Source: Syntrophales bacterium
GTDB taxonomy: Bacteria > Desulfobacterota > Syntrophia > Syntrophales > PHBD01
NCBI GenBank assembly: GCA_035363115.1
Contig: DAOSEM010000001.1
Location: forward strand, 682,001-746,000
Reading direction: 5' to 3'
Length of the DNA: 64,000 nt
Part shown: piece after piece, positions 41,333-50,918 of the stretch
How positions within the stretch are numbered: the stretch's first letter is position 1
Layout: every line of letters starts with the position of its first letter
Program-made: the position numbers and the translations under genes
The notes under the pieces: model-generated
Databases searched by the model: none
The model's input: the letters and a program-made list of their open reading frames with translations, nothing else
Told to the model about the DNA's origin: nothing

Positions 41333-42019
41333 GTGGGGCTCGAAGAGCGAAGAAGGCGGGAGAAGGAAAACCGGAGGGCGGCCATTCTCAAGGCGGCCCG
41401 GAAGCTCTTTTTTGAGAAAGGTTTCAAGCCGGTAACGGTTGAGAGCATCGCCCACAAGGCCGAGCTCAGCAAAGGTTCCATCTACCTGTACTTCAACAGC
41501 AAGGAGGAGATTTACACACAGATCCTCCTGAGCGACATCGACAAGTTCCACAAGAGCATCGCCGACCTGTTCCGTACCGGAGTAACGGCGTCCGATCTTC
41601 TCGTCGAACTGGCCCGAATCTACATCAATTTTTTCCTGGGCGACAAGGAGCTGTTCCGGATTCTCATGACCTTCATGCTTCACACGGAGCACATGAACCT
41701 TCCGGAAGAGCTGAACCGCCACATCGTCAAAACCACCAACAAGACTGTCAGCATCATTGAGAAAATCTTCCAGTACGGGGTGGAACGGGGGGAGTTCCCA
41801 GCCACGATGAACCTCCGCCTGAACCGTGACGTCATATGGGGTCTTCTCAATGGGATCATCTCCCTGCACATCTTCACGGGGCAGGAGGCTCGCAGAGAAG
41901 AGCGCATCCGCACCACCGTCGAAGAGGGGATCCGCGAAGTCATTCGCGGTCTGTCCGCCCGGGAGGCAGCGACGGAAAATCCGGTGATGACGGCTGCAGG
42001 CGGAAGAGCGGACCGGTAG
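41333..42019 (+). CDS. TetR family transcriptional regulator
   Basis: A 228-residue repressor-type protein. The N-terminal DNA-binding domain is complete: RRAAILKAARKLFFEKGFKP, then VTVESIAHKAELSKGSIYLY and FNSKEEIYTQILLSDI, which is the helix-turn-helix with its YLYF ending. The C-terminal ligand domain is helical. The start is GTG 41333 after GGGGA. It leads the beta-oxidation genes (89-base gap) and a palindrome lies just upstream, so an acyl-CoA-responsive repressor of itself and the operon (FadR/PsrA-like) is the likely role. The inducer cannot be read from sequence. Confidence 0.88.
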   Translation: MGLEERRRREKENRRAAILKAARKLFFEKGFKPVTVESIAHKAELSKGSIYLYFNSKEEIYTQILLSDIDKFHKSIADLFRTGVTASDLLVELARIYINFFLGDKELFRILMTFMLHTEHMNLPEELNRHIVKTTNKTVSIIEKIFQYGVERGEFPATMNLRLNRDVIWGLLNGIISLHIFTGQEARREERIRTTVEEGIREVIRGLSAREAATENPVMTAAGGRADR

Positions 42020-42107
42020 AATCGGCGTTTCACCCCTGAAGCAAGCAGGGGGCGGAAACGTCGTCAGTCATTGGTAAACGTAACGGACATTTGGGAAGGA
42101 GGTTGTT

Positions 42108-43964
42108 ATGAGCAAGCTGGTAAACGGGAGAGATCAGCAGTTTGTCCTTTTCGAACAGCTCGGGATTGAAAAGCTGTTCGCCACCGAGAAGTTTTCTGCT
42201 TTCTCCAAGGAAGACATCCTGATGATGCTCAATGAGGCGGAGAAACTCTGCGCCAACGTCATCGAGCCCACCTACAAGGAAGGGGATCACGAAGGCTGCA
42301 CCTTCAAAGACGGCAAAGTCTTCGTTCCGAAATGCTTTCACGATGCATACAAGAAATACTGCGAAGGCGGATGGCTCGCCATGATTCGCGACCCCGAGGT
42401 CGGCGGGCAGGGAGTGCCTCACGTGATCGGCAACGCCTGCTCCGAGCTCATCTCGGCGTCCAATTTCGCCTTCTGGATGTATCCAGGCCTGACCAACGGC
42501 GCCGCCGCCCTGATCCAGACATTCGGGACGGAGGAGCAGAAGAACAAGTACATGTTCAAGATGTATGAAGGCAAGTGGGGAGGCACCATGTGCCTCACCG
42601 AGCCCGGCGCAGGCAGCGACGTCGGCGCCCTGAAGACGAGCGCCAAGCGCCTTCCCGACGGCAAGTACCTCATCACCGGGACAAAATGCTTCATCTCCTG
42701 CGGCGATCACGACCTGACCGAAAACATCGTCCATCCCGTCCTGGCGCGCATCGAAGGGGACCCCCCGGGGACGGCGGGCATCTCCATTTTCATCGTTCCC
42801 AAGTACCGGGTGAACGACGACGGCTCCATGGGTGAATTCAACGACGTCAAAACGGGAAACATCGAGCACAAGATGGGTATCAAGGCCAGCGCCACCTGTA
42901 CGCTGAACTTCGGTGAGGACGGAAAGTGCATCGGCGAGCTCCTCGGCAAGGAGCGCGAGGGAATGCGGGTCATGTTCCAGATGATGAACGAGGCCCGGAT
43001 GGAAGTGGGCATGCAGTCCCTGGGGCACGCCACGGCAGCCTTCGAGCAGGCCCTGGCCTACACCCGTGAGCGCATCCAGATGACCCCCGTCTGGGAGATG
43101 AAGAATCCCGACGCCAAGGCCGTTCCCATCATCAAACATCCCGACATCCGCCGGGACCTGATGTGGATGAAATCCTACGTGGAGGGGCTCCGGGCCCTGA
43201 ACCTCTACGCTTCCTTCTGCCTGGACATGTCCCATGTGACGGAAGGTGCGGAGTCCAAGAAGTGGTTCGGCATGCTGGAACTCCTGACCCCGATCTGCAA
43301 GGCCTTCTCCTCCGACATCGCGCTGATGGTCTGCTCCAAGGCCGTCGACGCCTTCGGCGGTTACGGCTACTGCAGTGAATACCCCGTGGAGCAGTACATG
43401 CGGGACGTCAAGATCGCCGCCATCTACGAGGGAACCAACGGCATCCAGGCCCTCGACCTGGTGGGACGCAAGCTGGGCGCCAACAAGGGCGCGAACGTCA
43501 TGAACCTGGCCGGCGAGATCATGGCGACCATCGGCAAGGCAAAGGCATCCAAGGAACTGGCCAAATACGCCGGCAAGCTGGAAATAGCGGGGAACGCCCT
43601 GATCGACCTGACCATGGCCTTCGCAGGCTACGGCAAGAGCTCGAGCTTCCTGCTGCCCGTCCTGAACGCCTCCACCTACCTGGAGATCTTCGGGGACGTG
43701 GTCCTGGGCTGGCTGCTCACCCAGGGAGCGTTGATCGCGGAAGAGAAGCTGGCCGCCCTGTACGAGGCGAACGGCGCCGATACCGTCGGGAAGCAGCGTG
43801 CGCTGGTGCACACGAATCCCGATGTGGCCTTCTACCAGGGAAAGATCATGTCGGCGAAGTTCTTTGCCGTGGAGATGCTCTCGACGGTCAAGGCACGCTG
43901 CGATCTCATCAAGGAAGGGGAGAAGGTGCCCATCGAGATCGCCGACGAGTGCTTCTCGGCATAA
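42108..43964 (+). CDS. Acyl-CoA dehydrogenase, long (DmdC-like) form
   Basis: A 618-residue flavin enzyme oxidising an acyl-CoA to the 2-enoyl-CoA. The FAD domains show CLTEPGAGSDVGALKTSA and FISCGDHDLTENIVHPVLAR; the helical domain has GGYGYCSEYPVEQYMRDVKI and IYEGTNGIQALDLVGRKLG, whose Glu is the catalytic base. The last 130 residues form the extra C-terminal domain of this ~600-residue class (found in DmdC-type enzymes), so it is larger than the usual 380-residue dehydrogenase. GGGAAGGAGG precedes the ATG. First enzyme of the beta-oxidation operon; electron acceptor is probably ETF, not encoded here. Confidence 0.92.
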   Translation: MSKLVNGRDQQFVLFEQLGIEKLFATEKFSAFSKEDILMMLNEAEKLCANVIEPTYKEGDHEGCTFKDGKVFVPKCFHDAYKKYCEGGWLAMIRDPEVGGQGVPHVIGNACSELISASNFAFWMYPGLTNGAAALIQTFGTEEQKNKYMFKMYEGKWGGTMCLTEPGAGSDVGALKTSAKRLPDGKYLITGTKCFISCGDHDLTENIVHPVLARIEGDPPGTAGISIFIVPKYRVNDDGSMGEFNDVKTGNIEHKMGIKASATCTLNFGEDGKCIGELLGKEREGMRVMFQMMNEARMEVGMQSLGHATAAFEQALAYTRERIQMTPVWEMKNPDAKAVPIIKHPDIRRDLMWMKSYVEGLRALNLYASFCLDMSHVTEGAESKKWFGMLELLTPICKAFSSDIALMVCSKAVDAFGGYGYCSEYPVEQYMRDVKIAAIYEGTNGIQALDLVGRKLGANKGANVMNLAGEIMATIGKAKASKELAKYAGKLEIAGNALIDLTMAFAGYGKSSSFLLPVLNASTYLEIFGDVVLGWLLTQGALIAEEKLAALYEANGADTVGKQRALVHTNPDVAFYQGKIMSAKFFAVEMLSTVKARCDLIKEGEKVPIEIADECFSA

Positions 43965-44000
43965 CGTTCCGCTCTACCGATTTTCACAAGGAGGAAAGAC

Positions 44001-46424
44001 ATGTCATATCAGATCAAGAAAGCCGCTGTTCTGGGAGCCGGGGTCATGGGGGCCACCATTGCCGCCCACCTGACCAACGCGGGGATCGAGTGCTGTCTGC
44101 TCGACATCGTCCCCTTCGAGCTCACCGAAGCCGATAAGAAGGCCGGGCTGACCGAGAAGAGTCCCGCCTGGCGGAACCGCTTTGCTGCAGGCGGGCTGGC
44201 CGGCGTCACGAAATCCAAGCCGGCGAGTTTTTACTCCAAGAAAAACGCCTCCATGATCAAGATCGGCAACTTCGAGGACAACCTGAAGTGGCTGGCTGAC
44301 GTGGACTGGGTCATCGAAGTCGTCGTTGAGAACCTGAAGATCAAGCAGGACCTGTTCGCCAAGGTCGAAAAAATCGTGAAGCCCGGCTGCATCGTCACGA
44401 CGAACACCTCGGGCCTTCCCATCAAAGACATCACCGCCAACTTCGGCAAAAAGCTCAAGGAGCACTTCCTGGGCACCCACTTCTTCAATCCGCCCCGGTA
44501 CATGAAGCTTCTTGAGGTCATTCCCGGCAAGGAGACAAAGAAGGAAGTCGTCGAGTTCATGATCAAATTCTGCGAGGAAGTCCTCGGGAAGGGTGTCGTG
44601 GTCTGCAAGGACGTCCCGAACTTCATCGGCAACCGCATCGGCGTCTTCGACATCTCCAACGCCGTCGCTCTGATGGTCCAGAAGGGCCTGAAGGTGGAGG
44701 AAGTGGACGCCGTCATCGGCAAGGCCGTCGGCCGTCCCGGCACCGCCGTCTTCGGGACCCTGGACCTGGTGGGCCTCGACACGGGCTACCACGTCATGAA
44801 GAACCTCCATGCCGCCGTGCCCGACGATGAGTCCCGGGACCTCTTCATCCCGCCGGGATTCATGGACAAGATGATGGAGAAGAAGTGGCTCGGCAACAAG
44901 ACCAAGCAGGGTTTCTACAAGAAGACCAAGGACGAGAAGGGCAAGAAGGTCAAGCTGGTGCTGGACTACAATTCCCTCGAGTACGTGGCGCCCACGAAGC
45001 CCAAGTACGCGTCCGTCAGTGAGGCCAAGAAGGCCTCCGACCTCGGCATTGCCGAATCGATGAAGATCGTCTTCAGCGGGAAGGACAAGGCCGCGGACCT
45101 GATCCGGGAATACCTCTGCAACAACTTCATCTATGCGGTGAACCGGATTCCCGAAATCGCCGACCGCGTCGTCGAGATCGACAACGCCATGAAGTGGGGC
45201 TACAACCACGCCCTCGGACCCTTCGAGACGTGGGATGCCGTGGGTGTCCGCAATGCCGTGGACGCCATGAAGAAGATGGGCAAAAAGGTGCCCAAGAAGA
45301 TCGAAGACATGCTCAAAGCGGGCTGCGAGTCCTTCTACGCGAAGAAGACGGACGGCCTGTACTATTATGATTTCGCCAAGAAGGGCTACGTCAAGCTGGA
45401 GGAGAACCCGAGAATCATCCTCCTGCCCAGCCTGAAGGAGCAGAAGAAGGTCGTGGCGGAGAACGCCTCAGCCAGCCTCATCGACATCGGTGACGGCGTG
45501 GCCTGCCTCGAGCTCCACACGAAGATGAATGCCGTGGATGACGGCGTGATCGAGATGATCAACACGAGCTGCGACATCGTCGAGAAGGACTTCCTCGGCA
45601 TGGTCGTCGGCAACCACGATCCCCGGGCCTTCTCGGCCGGTGCAAACATCTTCAAGGTCCTCCTGGCCATCCAGCAGGGTGACTGGGACGTCTTGGAAGC
45701 GCTGGTCGCGAATTTCCAGAACGCCAACATGAGAATGAAGTACCTCGGGAAGCCCGTTGTCACCGCCCCGGCCGGACTGGCCCTGGGCGGTGGCTGCGAG
45801 ATCGCCATGCACGGCGCCCGCTGTCAGCCCTGCGGGGAGACCTACATGGGCCTCGTGGAAGTCGGCGTCGGCGTGATCCCCGCGGGCGGCGGATGCAAGG
45901 AAATCCTGGTCCGCGTAACCGAGGGTCTTCCCGACGGTGTCGTCGAAGCGGGCCTCAACCTGCAGTTCCACATGGCCAAGGCCTTCGAGAACATCGGAAC
46001 CGCCAAGGTCGCCACCAGCGCCATGGAGGCCATGGAGCTGGGGTACATCCGCAAGACCGAGAACATCAGCCTCAACCGCGATCAGCAGCTCTGGGACGCC
46101 AAGCAGGTCGTTCTCGGCCTGTCCATGTTCTACAAACCGCCGCGGCCGGCTCTTATTCCCGTGATGGGCGAGAACTTCCGCGGGATGGCCAACGGCGTCC
46201 TGTACAACATGCGCCACGGCAACTATGCATCGGACTACGACGTCCATGTCGGCCGGAAGGTTGCCTACATCCTCTCCGGCGGCGACTGTGCAGAAGGGAC
46301 GTACGTTACGGAGCAGGAAATCCTGGATCTCGAAAAGGAAGCCTTCCTCTCCCTCTGCGGCGAGAAAAGGACCCAGGACCGGATCATGCACATGCTCACC
46401 ACGGGCAAGCCGCTCCGGAACTAG
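44001..46424 (+). CDS. 3-hydroxyacyl-CoA dehydrogenase / enoyl-CoA hydratase fusion (FadN-like)
   Basis: An 807-residue bifunctional enzyme for the second and third beta-oxidation steps. The order is dehydrogenase first: NAD loop AAVLGAGVMGATIAAHLTNA, TNTSGLPIKDITANFG, catalytic GTHFFNPPRYMKLLEVIPG, VVVCKDVPNFIGNRIGVFDI and the C-terminal dimer domain (AMKWGYNHALGPFETWDAVG). The crotonase domain follows from about residue 490: HDPRAFSAGANIFKVLL, PAGLALGGGCEIAMHGARCQ and LVEVGVGVIPAGGGCKEILV. Dehydrogenase-then-hydratase order matches Bacillus FadN, opposite to E. coli FadB. AAGGAGG lies before the ATG at 44001. In syntrophs the same enzyme could run in the synthetic direction. Confidence 0.93.
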   Translation: MSYQIKKAAVLGAGVMGATIAAHLTNAGIECCLLDIVPFELTEADKKAGLTEKSPAWRNRFAAGGLAGVTKSKPASFYSKKNASMIKIGNFEDNLKWLADVDWVIEVVVENLKIKQDLFAKVEKIVKPGCIVTTNTSGLPIKDITANFGKKLKEHFLGTHFFNPPRYMKLLEVIPGKETKKEVVEFMIKFCEEVLGKGVVVCKDVPNFIGNRIGVFDISNAVALMVQKGLKVEEVDAVIGKAVGRPGTAVFGTLDLVGLDTGYHVMKNLHAAVPDDESRDLFIPPGFMDKMMEKKWLGNKTKQGFYKKTKDEKGKKVKLVLDYNSLEYVAPTKPKYASVSEAKKASDLGIAESMKIVFSGKDKAADLIREYLCNNFIYAVNRIPEIADRVVEIDNAMKWGYNHALGPFETWDAVGVRNAVDAMKKMGKKVPKKIEDMLKAGCESFYAKKTDGLYYYDFAKKGYVKLEENPRIILLPSLKEQKKVVAENASASLIDIGDGVACLELHTKMNAVDDGVIEMINTSCDIVEKDFLGMVVGNHDPRAFSAGANIFKVLLAIQQGDWDVLEALVANFQNANMRMKYLGKPVVTAPAGLALGGGCEIAMHGARCQPCGETYMGLVEVGVGVIPAGGGCKEILVRVTEGLPDGVVEAGLNLQFHMAKAFENIGTAKVATSAMEAMELGYIRKTENISLNRDQQLWDAKQVVLGLSMFYKPPRPALIPVMGENFRGMANGVLYNMRHGNYASDYDVHVGRKVAYILSGGDCAEGTYVTEQEILDLEKEAFLSLCGEKRTQDRIMHMLTTGKPLRN

Positions 46425-46481
46425 TAGCAATTTCAACAATGACGCGGGCGCCTTCGCCCGCGCATCCTAAGGAGGAATATC

Positions 46482-47678
46482 ATGACTGATGCTGTGATTG
46501 TCGAAGCGGTCAGAAGTCCTGGTGGACGTTATAAGAGGGGCGGCCTTGCCGCAACGAGAGGAGACGAGATCGGTTTCCAGGTGATCCGGGGCCTCATGGC
46601 CCGGGTCCCCGCGGTGAAGCCGGAAGACGTGGACGACCTGATCGTCGGCTGCGCCTTCCCGGAGGCCGAGCAGGGCATGAACTACGGCCGGGTGCTCGCC
46701 ATCGGTGCCGGACTGCCGATCAGCGTGTCCGGCATGACGATCAACCGTTTCTGCTCCTCGGGCGTGCAGTCCATCGCCGACGCCACGGCGAAGATCCGGG
46801 CCGGCTGGTCCGATATCATCATCGCCGGCGGCTGTGAGACCATGTCCCACATCCCCATGGGCGGCAGCATTTTCCGCCCGAACCCCGACTGGAACTTCGA
46901 CGGCGGCCAGCCCAACGTGTACGTTTCCATGGGCATCACCGCGGAGAACGTGGCGGTCAGCTACAACGTCTCCCGGGAAGACATGGACAAGATGGGCGTG
47001 GAGAGCAACCGCCGGGCTTACGAGGCCATCAAGGCCGGCAAGTTCAAGGAAGAGATCATTCCCATCGAGGCCTTCAAGTACAAGAGGGACAAGAACGGGA
47101 AGCGGATCCGTGAGAAGGTCGTCTTCGACACGGACGACGGCGTGCGCTGGCCCGTGAAGCTGGAGGACATGGCCAAGCTGAAGTCGCCCTTCAAGGCGGG
47201 CGGCGTCATCACGGCGGCCAATGCCTCCCAGATGACCGACGGCGCGGCGTTCTCCCTGCTCATGTCGACCGAGAAGGCCAAGGAACTGGGGCTGAAGCCC
47301 CTGGCCAAGCTTAGCTACTTTGCAGTGGCGGGCTGCAAGGCCGAGGAGATGGGCATGGGCCCGGCCTACGCGATTCCCAAGGTCCTGAAGATGGCGGGCC
47401 TGACCGCGAAGGACATCGATGTCTTCGAGATCAACGAGGCCTTCGCCTCTCAGGCAATCGCGTCCTGCCGTATCGTCGGGATCGAGGACCGCTACTGGTC
47501 AGGCGACATCAACCCGAACGGCGGCGCCATAGCCCTGGGGCATCCCCTGGGAGCCACCGGCGCCAAGCTGACGGCGCAGCTGCTCCACGAGCTGAAGCGC
47601 CGGAAGGCGAAACGGGGCATCGTCTCCATGTGCATCGGCGGCGGCATGGGTGCGGCTGCGATCTACGAGATGCTGTAA
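46482..47678 (+). CDS. Thiolase (acetyl-CoA C-acyltransferase)
   Basis: A 398-residue thiolase, final beta-oxidation step. The nucleophilic Cys is C91 in INRFCSSGVQSIADA. Other signature regions are DVFEINEAFASQAIASC, NPNGGAIALGHPLGATGAKL with the catalytic His, and VSMCIGGGMGAAAIYEML with the second Cys. TAAGGAGGAA precedes the ATG. It ends the operon, with a terminator at 47748. Chain-length preference cannot be read, but the partner genes suggest medium to long chains (FadA type). Confidence 0.94.
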   Translation: MTDAVIVEAVRSPGGRYKRGGLAATRGDEIGFQVIRGLMARVPAVKPEDVDDLIVGCAFPEAEQGMNYGRVLAIGAGLPISVSGMTINRFCSSGVQSIADATAKIRAGWSDIIIAGGCETMSHIPMGGSIFRPNPDWNFDGGQPNVYVSMGITAENVAVSYNVSREDMDKMGVESNRRAYEAIKAGKFKEEIIPIEAFKYKRDKNGKRIREKVVFDTDDGVRWPVKLEDMAKLKSPFKAGGVITAANASQMTDGAAFSLLMSTEKAKELGLKPLAKLSYFAVAGCKAEEMGMGPAYAIPKVLKMAGLTAKDIDVFEINEAFASQAIASCRIVGIEDRYWSGDINPNGGAIALGHPLGATGAKLTAQLLHELKRRKAKRGIVSMCIGGGMGAAAIYEML

Positions 47679-47747
47679 CCGTCAACCATAGTTTCCAACG
47701 GCGCGTCCCGGCCGGGAAGGACGGGGCGCGACCGGTGGCCTGATAGG

Positions 47748-47776
47748 AAAAGCCGCGGCCCCGTGCCGCGGCTTTT
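47748..47776 (+). terminator. Rho-independent terminator after the beta-oxidation operon
   Basis: AAAAGCCGCGG (47748-47758) pairs perfectly with CCGCGGCTTTT around a seven-base loop, followed by CTGTTTTG. It lies 70 bases after the thiolase stop. Confidence 0.85.
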
Positions 47777-47875
47777 CTGTTTTGTACCGGCGCCCCCTGT
47801 GCTATATCGCTCCTGTCGCCCGGTCAGGGGTTGCACGCCGGCGGCGATTCACGGACATTCGGGAGGAATCGAATC

Positions 47876-48697
47876 ATGAGAGTCGGGTTTGTTCAGACCA
47901 AGCCGGTTTTCGGCCACGTGGACGGGAACGTCGAGCGGGCCGTGAAGATGATCCGCCGCTGCGACGCGGACCTGATCGTCCTTCCCGAGCTGTTCAACAC
48001 GGGATACCTCTTCACCTCCAAGGAAGAGGTCCGGGATCTGTCCGAGACGGTTCCGAAGGGAAGGACGACGGAGGCCCTGCGGGAGGTCGCCGCGGAGCGG
48101 AACGTCCACATTGTGGCGGGGCTGATCGAGCGGAGCAGGCGGAAATATTACAACGCTGCCGTCCTGGTATCTCCCGGCGGCTCCGTGGAGACTTACCGGA
48201 AGATCCACCTCTTCCACGAGGAGAAGCTCTGGTTCGACCCGGGCGACCGGCCCTTCACGGTTTACGACATCGGCTCCTGCCGGGTCGGGATCATGATCTG
48301 CTTCGACTGGTTCTTCCCCGAGTCCATGCGCATCCTGGCCCTGAAAGGGGCCGACGTGGTGGCCCACTGCGCCAACCTCGTCCTGCCCTTCTGCCAGGAC
48401 GCCATGATCACCCGCTGCCTGGAAAACCGGCTCTACGCCGTGACGGCGAACCGTATCGGATCGGAGAAGCGGGGCGGGAAGTTCTGCCTCTACACGGGCC
48501 GCAGCCAGATCACGGGTCCCCAGGCCAATCTCCTCTATCGGGCCGGAGCCGGCGAGGAGGAGATCGGGAGCGCTGCGATTGACGTCGCCGCTGTCCGGGA
48601 CAAGCGCCTGAACGCCCACAACGTACTCCTGGACGACCGCCGCATCGAGTTCTACGGCGATTTGACGGCCCCGGGCGTCCGCGTCGGGGACACCTGA
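47876..48697 (+). CDS. Carbon-nitrogen hydrolase (nitrilase superfamily)
   Basis: A 273-residue amidase of the nitrilase superfamily, which hydrolyses a C-N bond in a small amide. The triad is visible: Glu in LIVLPELFNTGY, Lys in TYRKIHLFHEEKLWFDPGD, and Cys in VGIMICFDWFFPESMRIL. The length matches single-domain omega-amidase, NitFhit-type and carbamoylputrescine hydrolases. The ATG at 47876 follows CGGGAGGAA. Its end overlaps the convergent ADP-forming synthetase by 46 bases. Substrate unknown. Confidence 0.9.
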   Translation: MRVGFVQTKPVFGHVDGNVERAVKMIRRCDADLIVLPELFNTGYLFTSKEEVRDLSETVPKGRTTEALREVAAERNVHIVAGLIERSRRKYYNAAVLVSPGGSVETYRKIHLFHEEKLWFDPGDRPFTVYDIGSCRVGIMICFDWFFPESMRILALKGADVVAHCANLVLPFCQDAMITRCLENRLYAVTANRIGSEKRGGKFCLYTGRSQITGPQANLLYRAGAGEEEIGSAAIDVAAVRDKRLNAHNVLLDDRRIEFYGDLTAPGVRVGDT

Positions 48698-50736
48698 ATC
48701 TTCACGTCCACGGCACAGCATCCCCGGCCCTCCCCGTAAACCAGGACCGGGTTCATGTCGAGGTTCCGGATCTCCGGGTGATCCGCCAGGAGACGGGAGA
48801 CCGCGACAATCAGTTTCCGCAGGGCATCCAGGTCCGCCGGCGGCTCCCCCCGGAATCCTTTCAGCAGGGCCGCCCCCCGGGTCTCCCCGATCAGGGATCC
48901 CGCCTCCTCTTCCGTGAGCGGCGCCACCCGCAAGGCCACGTCCCGCAGGACCTCCGTCAGGATTCCACCGAGTCCGAAGACGACTAGCGGGCCGAATTCC
49001 CGGTCCTGCCTGCCTCCCACGATGACCTCCCGGCCCGGCGGCACCATTTTCTGCACCAGCCAGGGGCCGGCCATTCCGTCCAGGGCCTCTTCCAGGGCCT
49101 GCTCATCCTCCAGGTTCAGCCGCACCCCGCCAGTCTCGGTCTTGTGGAGCACGTCCGGGTCGGCCGTCTTCAGGGCTACGGGATAACCGATGCTCCGAGC
49201 CGCCTCCACGATCTCCCGGCGATTCCCGGCGACGGTGAACGGCGGGTGGGGGATTCCGCAGGAAGCCAGGAGAGGGAAGGCCTCCTCCGGGGGCAGGAAG
49301 CGATCCGGGCCTTCCGCCGGAAGGGAGGGAACGCTGAAGAAAACGGTTTCCCGCGGCTGGCGATCGATCTCCTGCAGGCGCAGGTGAAAGCGGCGGGAGA
49401 CCGCCAGGGCCGAGAGGGCCTGCCGGGCGTCCGAAAAGAGCGGGAGGCTGCAGGTCTGCTTCAGGGTAAAGTGAAACTTCCGGCTGGCGATCACGTAGAT
49501 GACCACCGGCTTGTTGTAGCGCTCCTGCAGCTCCAGGGCGAAGCGGATGAGCGCCTGCGTCTCGGGGATGTGCGCGCTGTGCAGGTAGGTCAGGCCGAAG
49601 ACCACGCCGTCCACACCGGGCTCCTGCAGGGCCTTTTCGAGCACCTGGATGTAGAAGCGGGTATCGAAGACGTCTCCCAGGTCCAGGGGGTTCGTCATCC
49701 GGATGACCCCCGCCCGGGTTTCCCGGCGGATCGTGTCGTACACCGCATCGGAGTATTGCGCCAGGCGGAATCCGGCGCGGCCGACCGCGTCCGCCAGGAC
49801 CACGCCCTGGCCGCCGGAGCGGCAGAGGACGCCGATGCGGTCGCCCGCCATGGGGGGCAGGAGAAAGGCCTTGAAGACCTCCATCATCTCGCCCAGGGTC
49901 TCCACCCGGTGCATCCCCGCCTGCCGGAAGGCGGCCTCGGCGACCTCGTCGTCCCCCGCCAGCGCGGTCGTGTGGAATTTGGCGATCTCGCGGCTGGCCG
50001 GTGTCCGGTTGGCCTTGAGGACGACGATGGGCTTCCGGGCGGTCCGGGCGATCTCCAGGAGGCGGCGGCCGTCGGAGACGTGCTCCAGGTAGAGGCCGAT
50101 CATGCGGGTCTCCGGGTCGTCCAGGAAGAAGGAGAGGTAATCGCACTCGTTCAGGTCCAGCTTGTTGCCGATGCTGAGGACCTTGTTCAGGCCGATGTTC
50201 TCGAGCGTCAGCAGGCGGATGCTGTCCATCACGACGCCGCCGCTCTGGGCGATGACGGAGGCGGGCCCTTTCATGACGGCATCCGGCTCGACCGGGAAGA
50301 AGGGCAGGAGGAGGCCGTTGTCCAGGTTGACCGTGCCGATGCAGTTGGGGCCCATCAGGCGCATCCCGTAGCGGCGCAGAACCTCCCGGATCCGGTCTTC
50401 CAGGTCGCTCTTCTCCTCGTCGTATTCGCTGAACCCGGCGGCCTGGACGACGGCGAAGGACACGCCTTTCCGTCCGCAGTCCTCCAGGACCTGGAGAACC
50501 GATCGTGCCGGGATCAGGAGCACCGCCAGGTCGGGGGAGCCCTCGATCTCCTCGATGCTCCCGTGGATCGGCCGGCCGAGGTACGTTCCTCCTTCCTTGC
50601 CGACCAGTTCCATCCGCCCGGGGAAGCGGAAGGTCTCGAGGTTCAGCGCCGTGAACTTGGCCAGGTTGCTGGGTGAGTCGGAGACTCCGTAGATCAGGAC
50701 TCGCTCCGGGTAGAACAGCCGCGACAGTGGATGCAT
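48652..50736 (-). CDS. ADP-forming acyl-CoA synthetase, fused alpha/beta (copy 1)
   Basis: A 694-residue protein of the acetate-CoA ligase (ADP-forming)/succinyl-CoA synthetase superfamily, interconverting acyl-CoA plus ADP plus phosphate with acid, CoA and ATP. The CoA-binding domain starts RLFYPERVLIYGVSDSPSNL and includes GPNCIGTVNLDNG. The phosphohistidine loop, SHTGALAG in typical members, reads KFHTTALAGDDEV; the His remains but the neighbours differ. The ATP-grasp part has YPVALKTADPDVLHKTETGG and VVFGLGGILTEVLRDVALRV. GGGAGGAG precedes the ATG. A more typical paralog is at 54750. Substrate unknown; the divergent His loop makes activity less certain. Confidence 0.85.
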   Translation of the reverse strand: MHPLSRLFYPERVLIYGVSDSPSNLAKFTALNLETFRFPGRMELVGKEGGTYLGRPIHGSIEEIEGSPDLAVLLIPARSVLQVLEDCGRKGVSFAVVQAAGFSEYDEEKSDLEDRIREVLRRYGMRLMGPNCIGTVNLDNGLLLPFFPVEPDAVMKGPASVIAQSGGVVMDSIRLLTLENIGLNKVLSIGNKLDLNECDYLSFFLDDPETRMIGLYLEHVSDGRRLLEIARTARKPIVVLKANRTPASREIAKFHTTALAGDDEVAEAAFRQAGMHRVETLGEMMEVFKAFLLPPMAGDRIGVLCRSGGQGVVLADAVGRAGFRLAQYSDAVYDTIRRETRAGVIRMTNPLDLGDVFDTRFYIQVLEKALQEPGVDGVVFGLTYLHSAHIPETQALIRFALELQERYNKPVVIYVIASRKFHFTLKQTCSLPLFSDARQALSALAVSRRFHLRLQEIDRQPRETVFFSVPSLPAEGPDRFLPPEEAFPLLASCGIPHPPFTVAGNRREIVEAARSIGYPVALKTADPDVLHKTETGGVRLNLEDEQALEEALDGMAGPWLVQKMVPPGREVIVGGRQDREFGPLVVFGLGGILTEVLRDVALRVAPLTEEEAGSLIGETRGAALLKGFRGEPPADLDALRKLIVAVSRLLADHPEIRNLDMNPVLVYGEGRGCCAVDVKIQVSPTRTPGAVKSP

Positions 50737-50760
50737 TGTCTCCTCCCTCGTTTTTTTTTC

Positions 50761-50789
50761 TTGAAAAAAGAACCTCCTTGGATTACATA
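50761..50789 (+). promoter_or_regulatory. Candidate promoter for tRNA-Val
   Basis: TTGAAA (50761-50766), 17-base spacer, TACATA (50784-50789), ending 12 bases before the tRNA. A fair match in the right place. Confidence 0.45.
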
Positions 50790-50801
50790 CAACGCCCTCA
50801 C

Positions 50802-50876
50802 GGGCGGTTAACTCAGTGGGAGAGTGCTACCTTCACACGGTAGAAGTCACTGGTTCAAATCCAGTACCGCCTACCA
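50802..50876 (+). tRNA. tRNA-Val (anticodon CAC)
   Basis: A full cloverleaf can be drawn. The acceptor stem pairs GGGCGGT (50802-50808) with ACCGCCT (50866-50872); the D-arm is ACTC/GAGT. The anticodon stem CTACC/GGTAG holds the loop TTCACAC with anticodon CAC, reading GUG (Val). The T-arm is CTGG TTCAAAT CCAG and CCA is encoded (50874-50876). It stands alone, with its own promoter candidate and terminator, and marks the left edge of the AT-rich island. Confidence 0.95.
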
Positions 50877-50884
50877 TGAACGTC

Positions 50885-50918
50885 AAGGGGTTACGGGTCA
50901 TGCCGTAACCCCTTTTTT
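50885..50918 (+). terminator. Rho-independent terminator of the tRNA-Val transcript
   Basis: AAGGGGTTACGG (50885-50896) pairs perfectly with CCGTAACCCCTT (50903-50914) around GTCATG, followed by a T-run. The 12-base perfect stem directly after the tRNA is an excellent terminator. Confidence 0.9.

Noticed and set aside
50840..50876. tRNA-Val 3-prime end as an attachment site with a second copy at the right end of the island
   Set aside because: No second copy of the T-arm and acceptor sequence was seen between 51000 and 54760, so a canonical tRNA-type attachment pair is not supported within the window.
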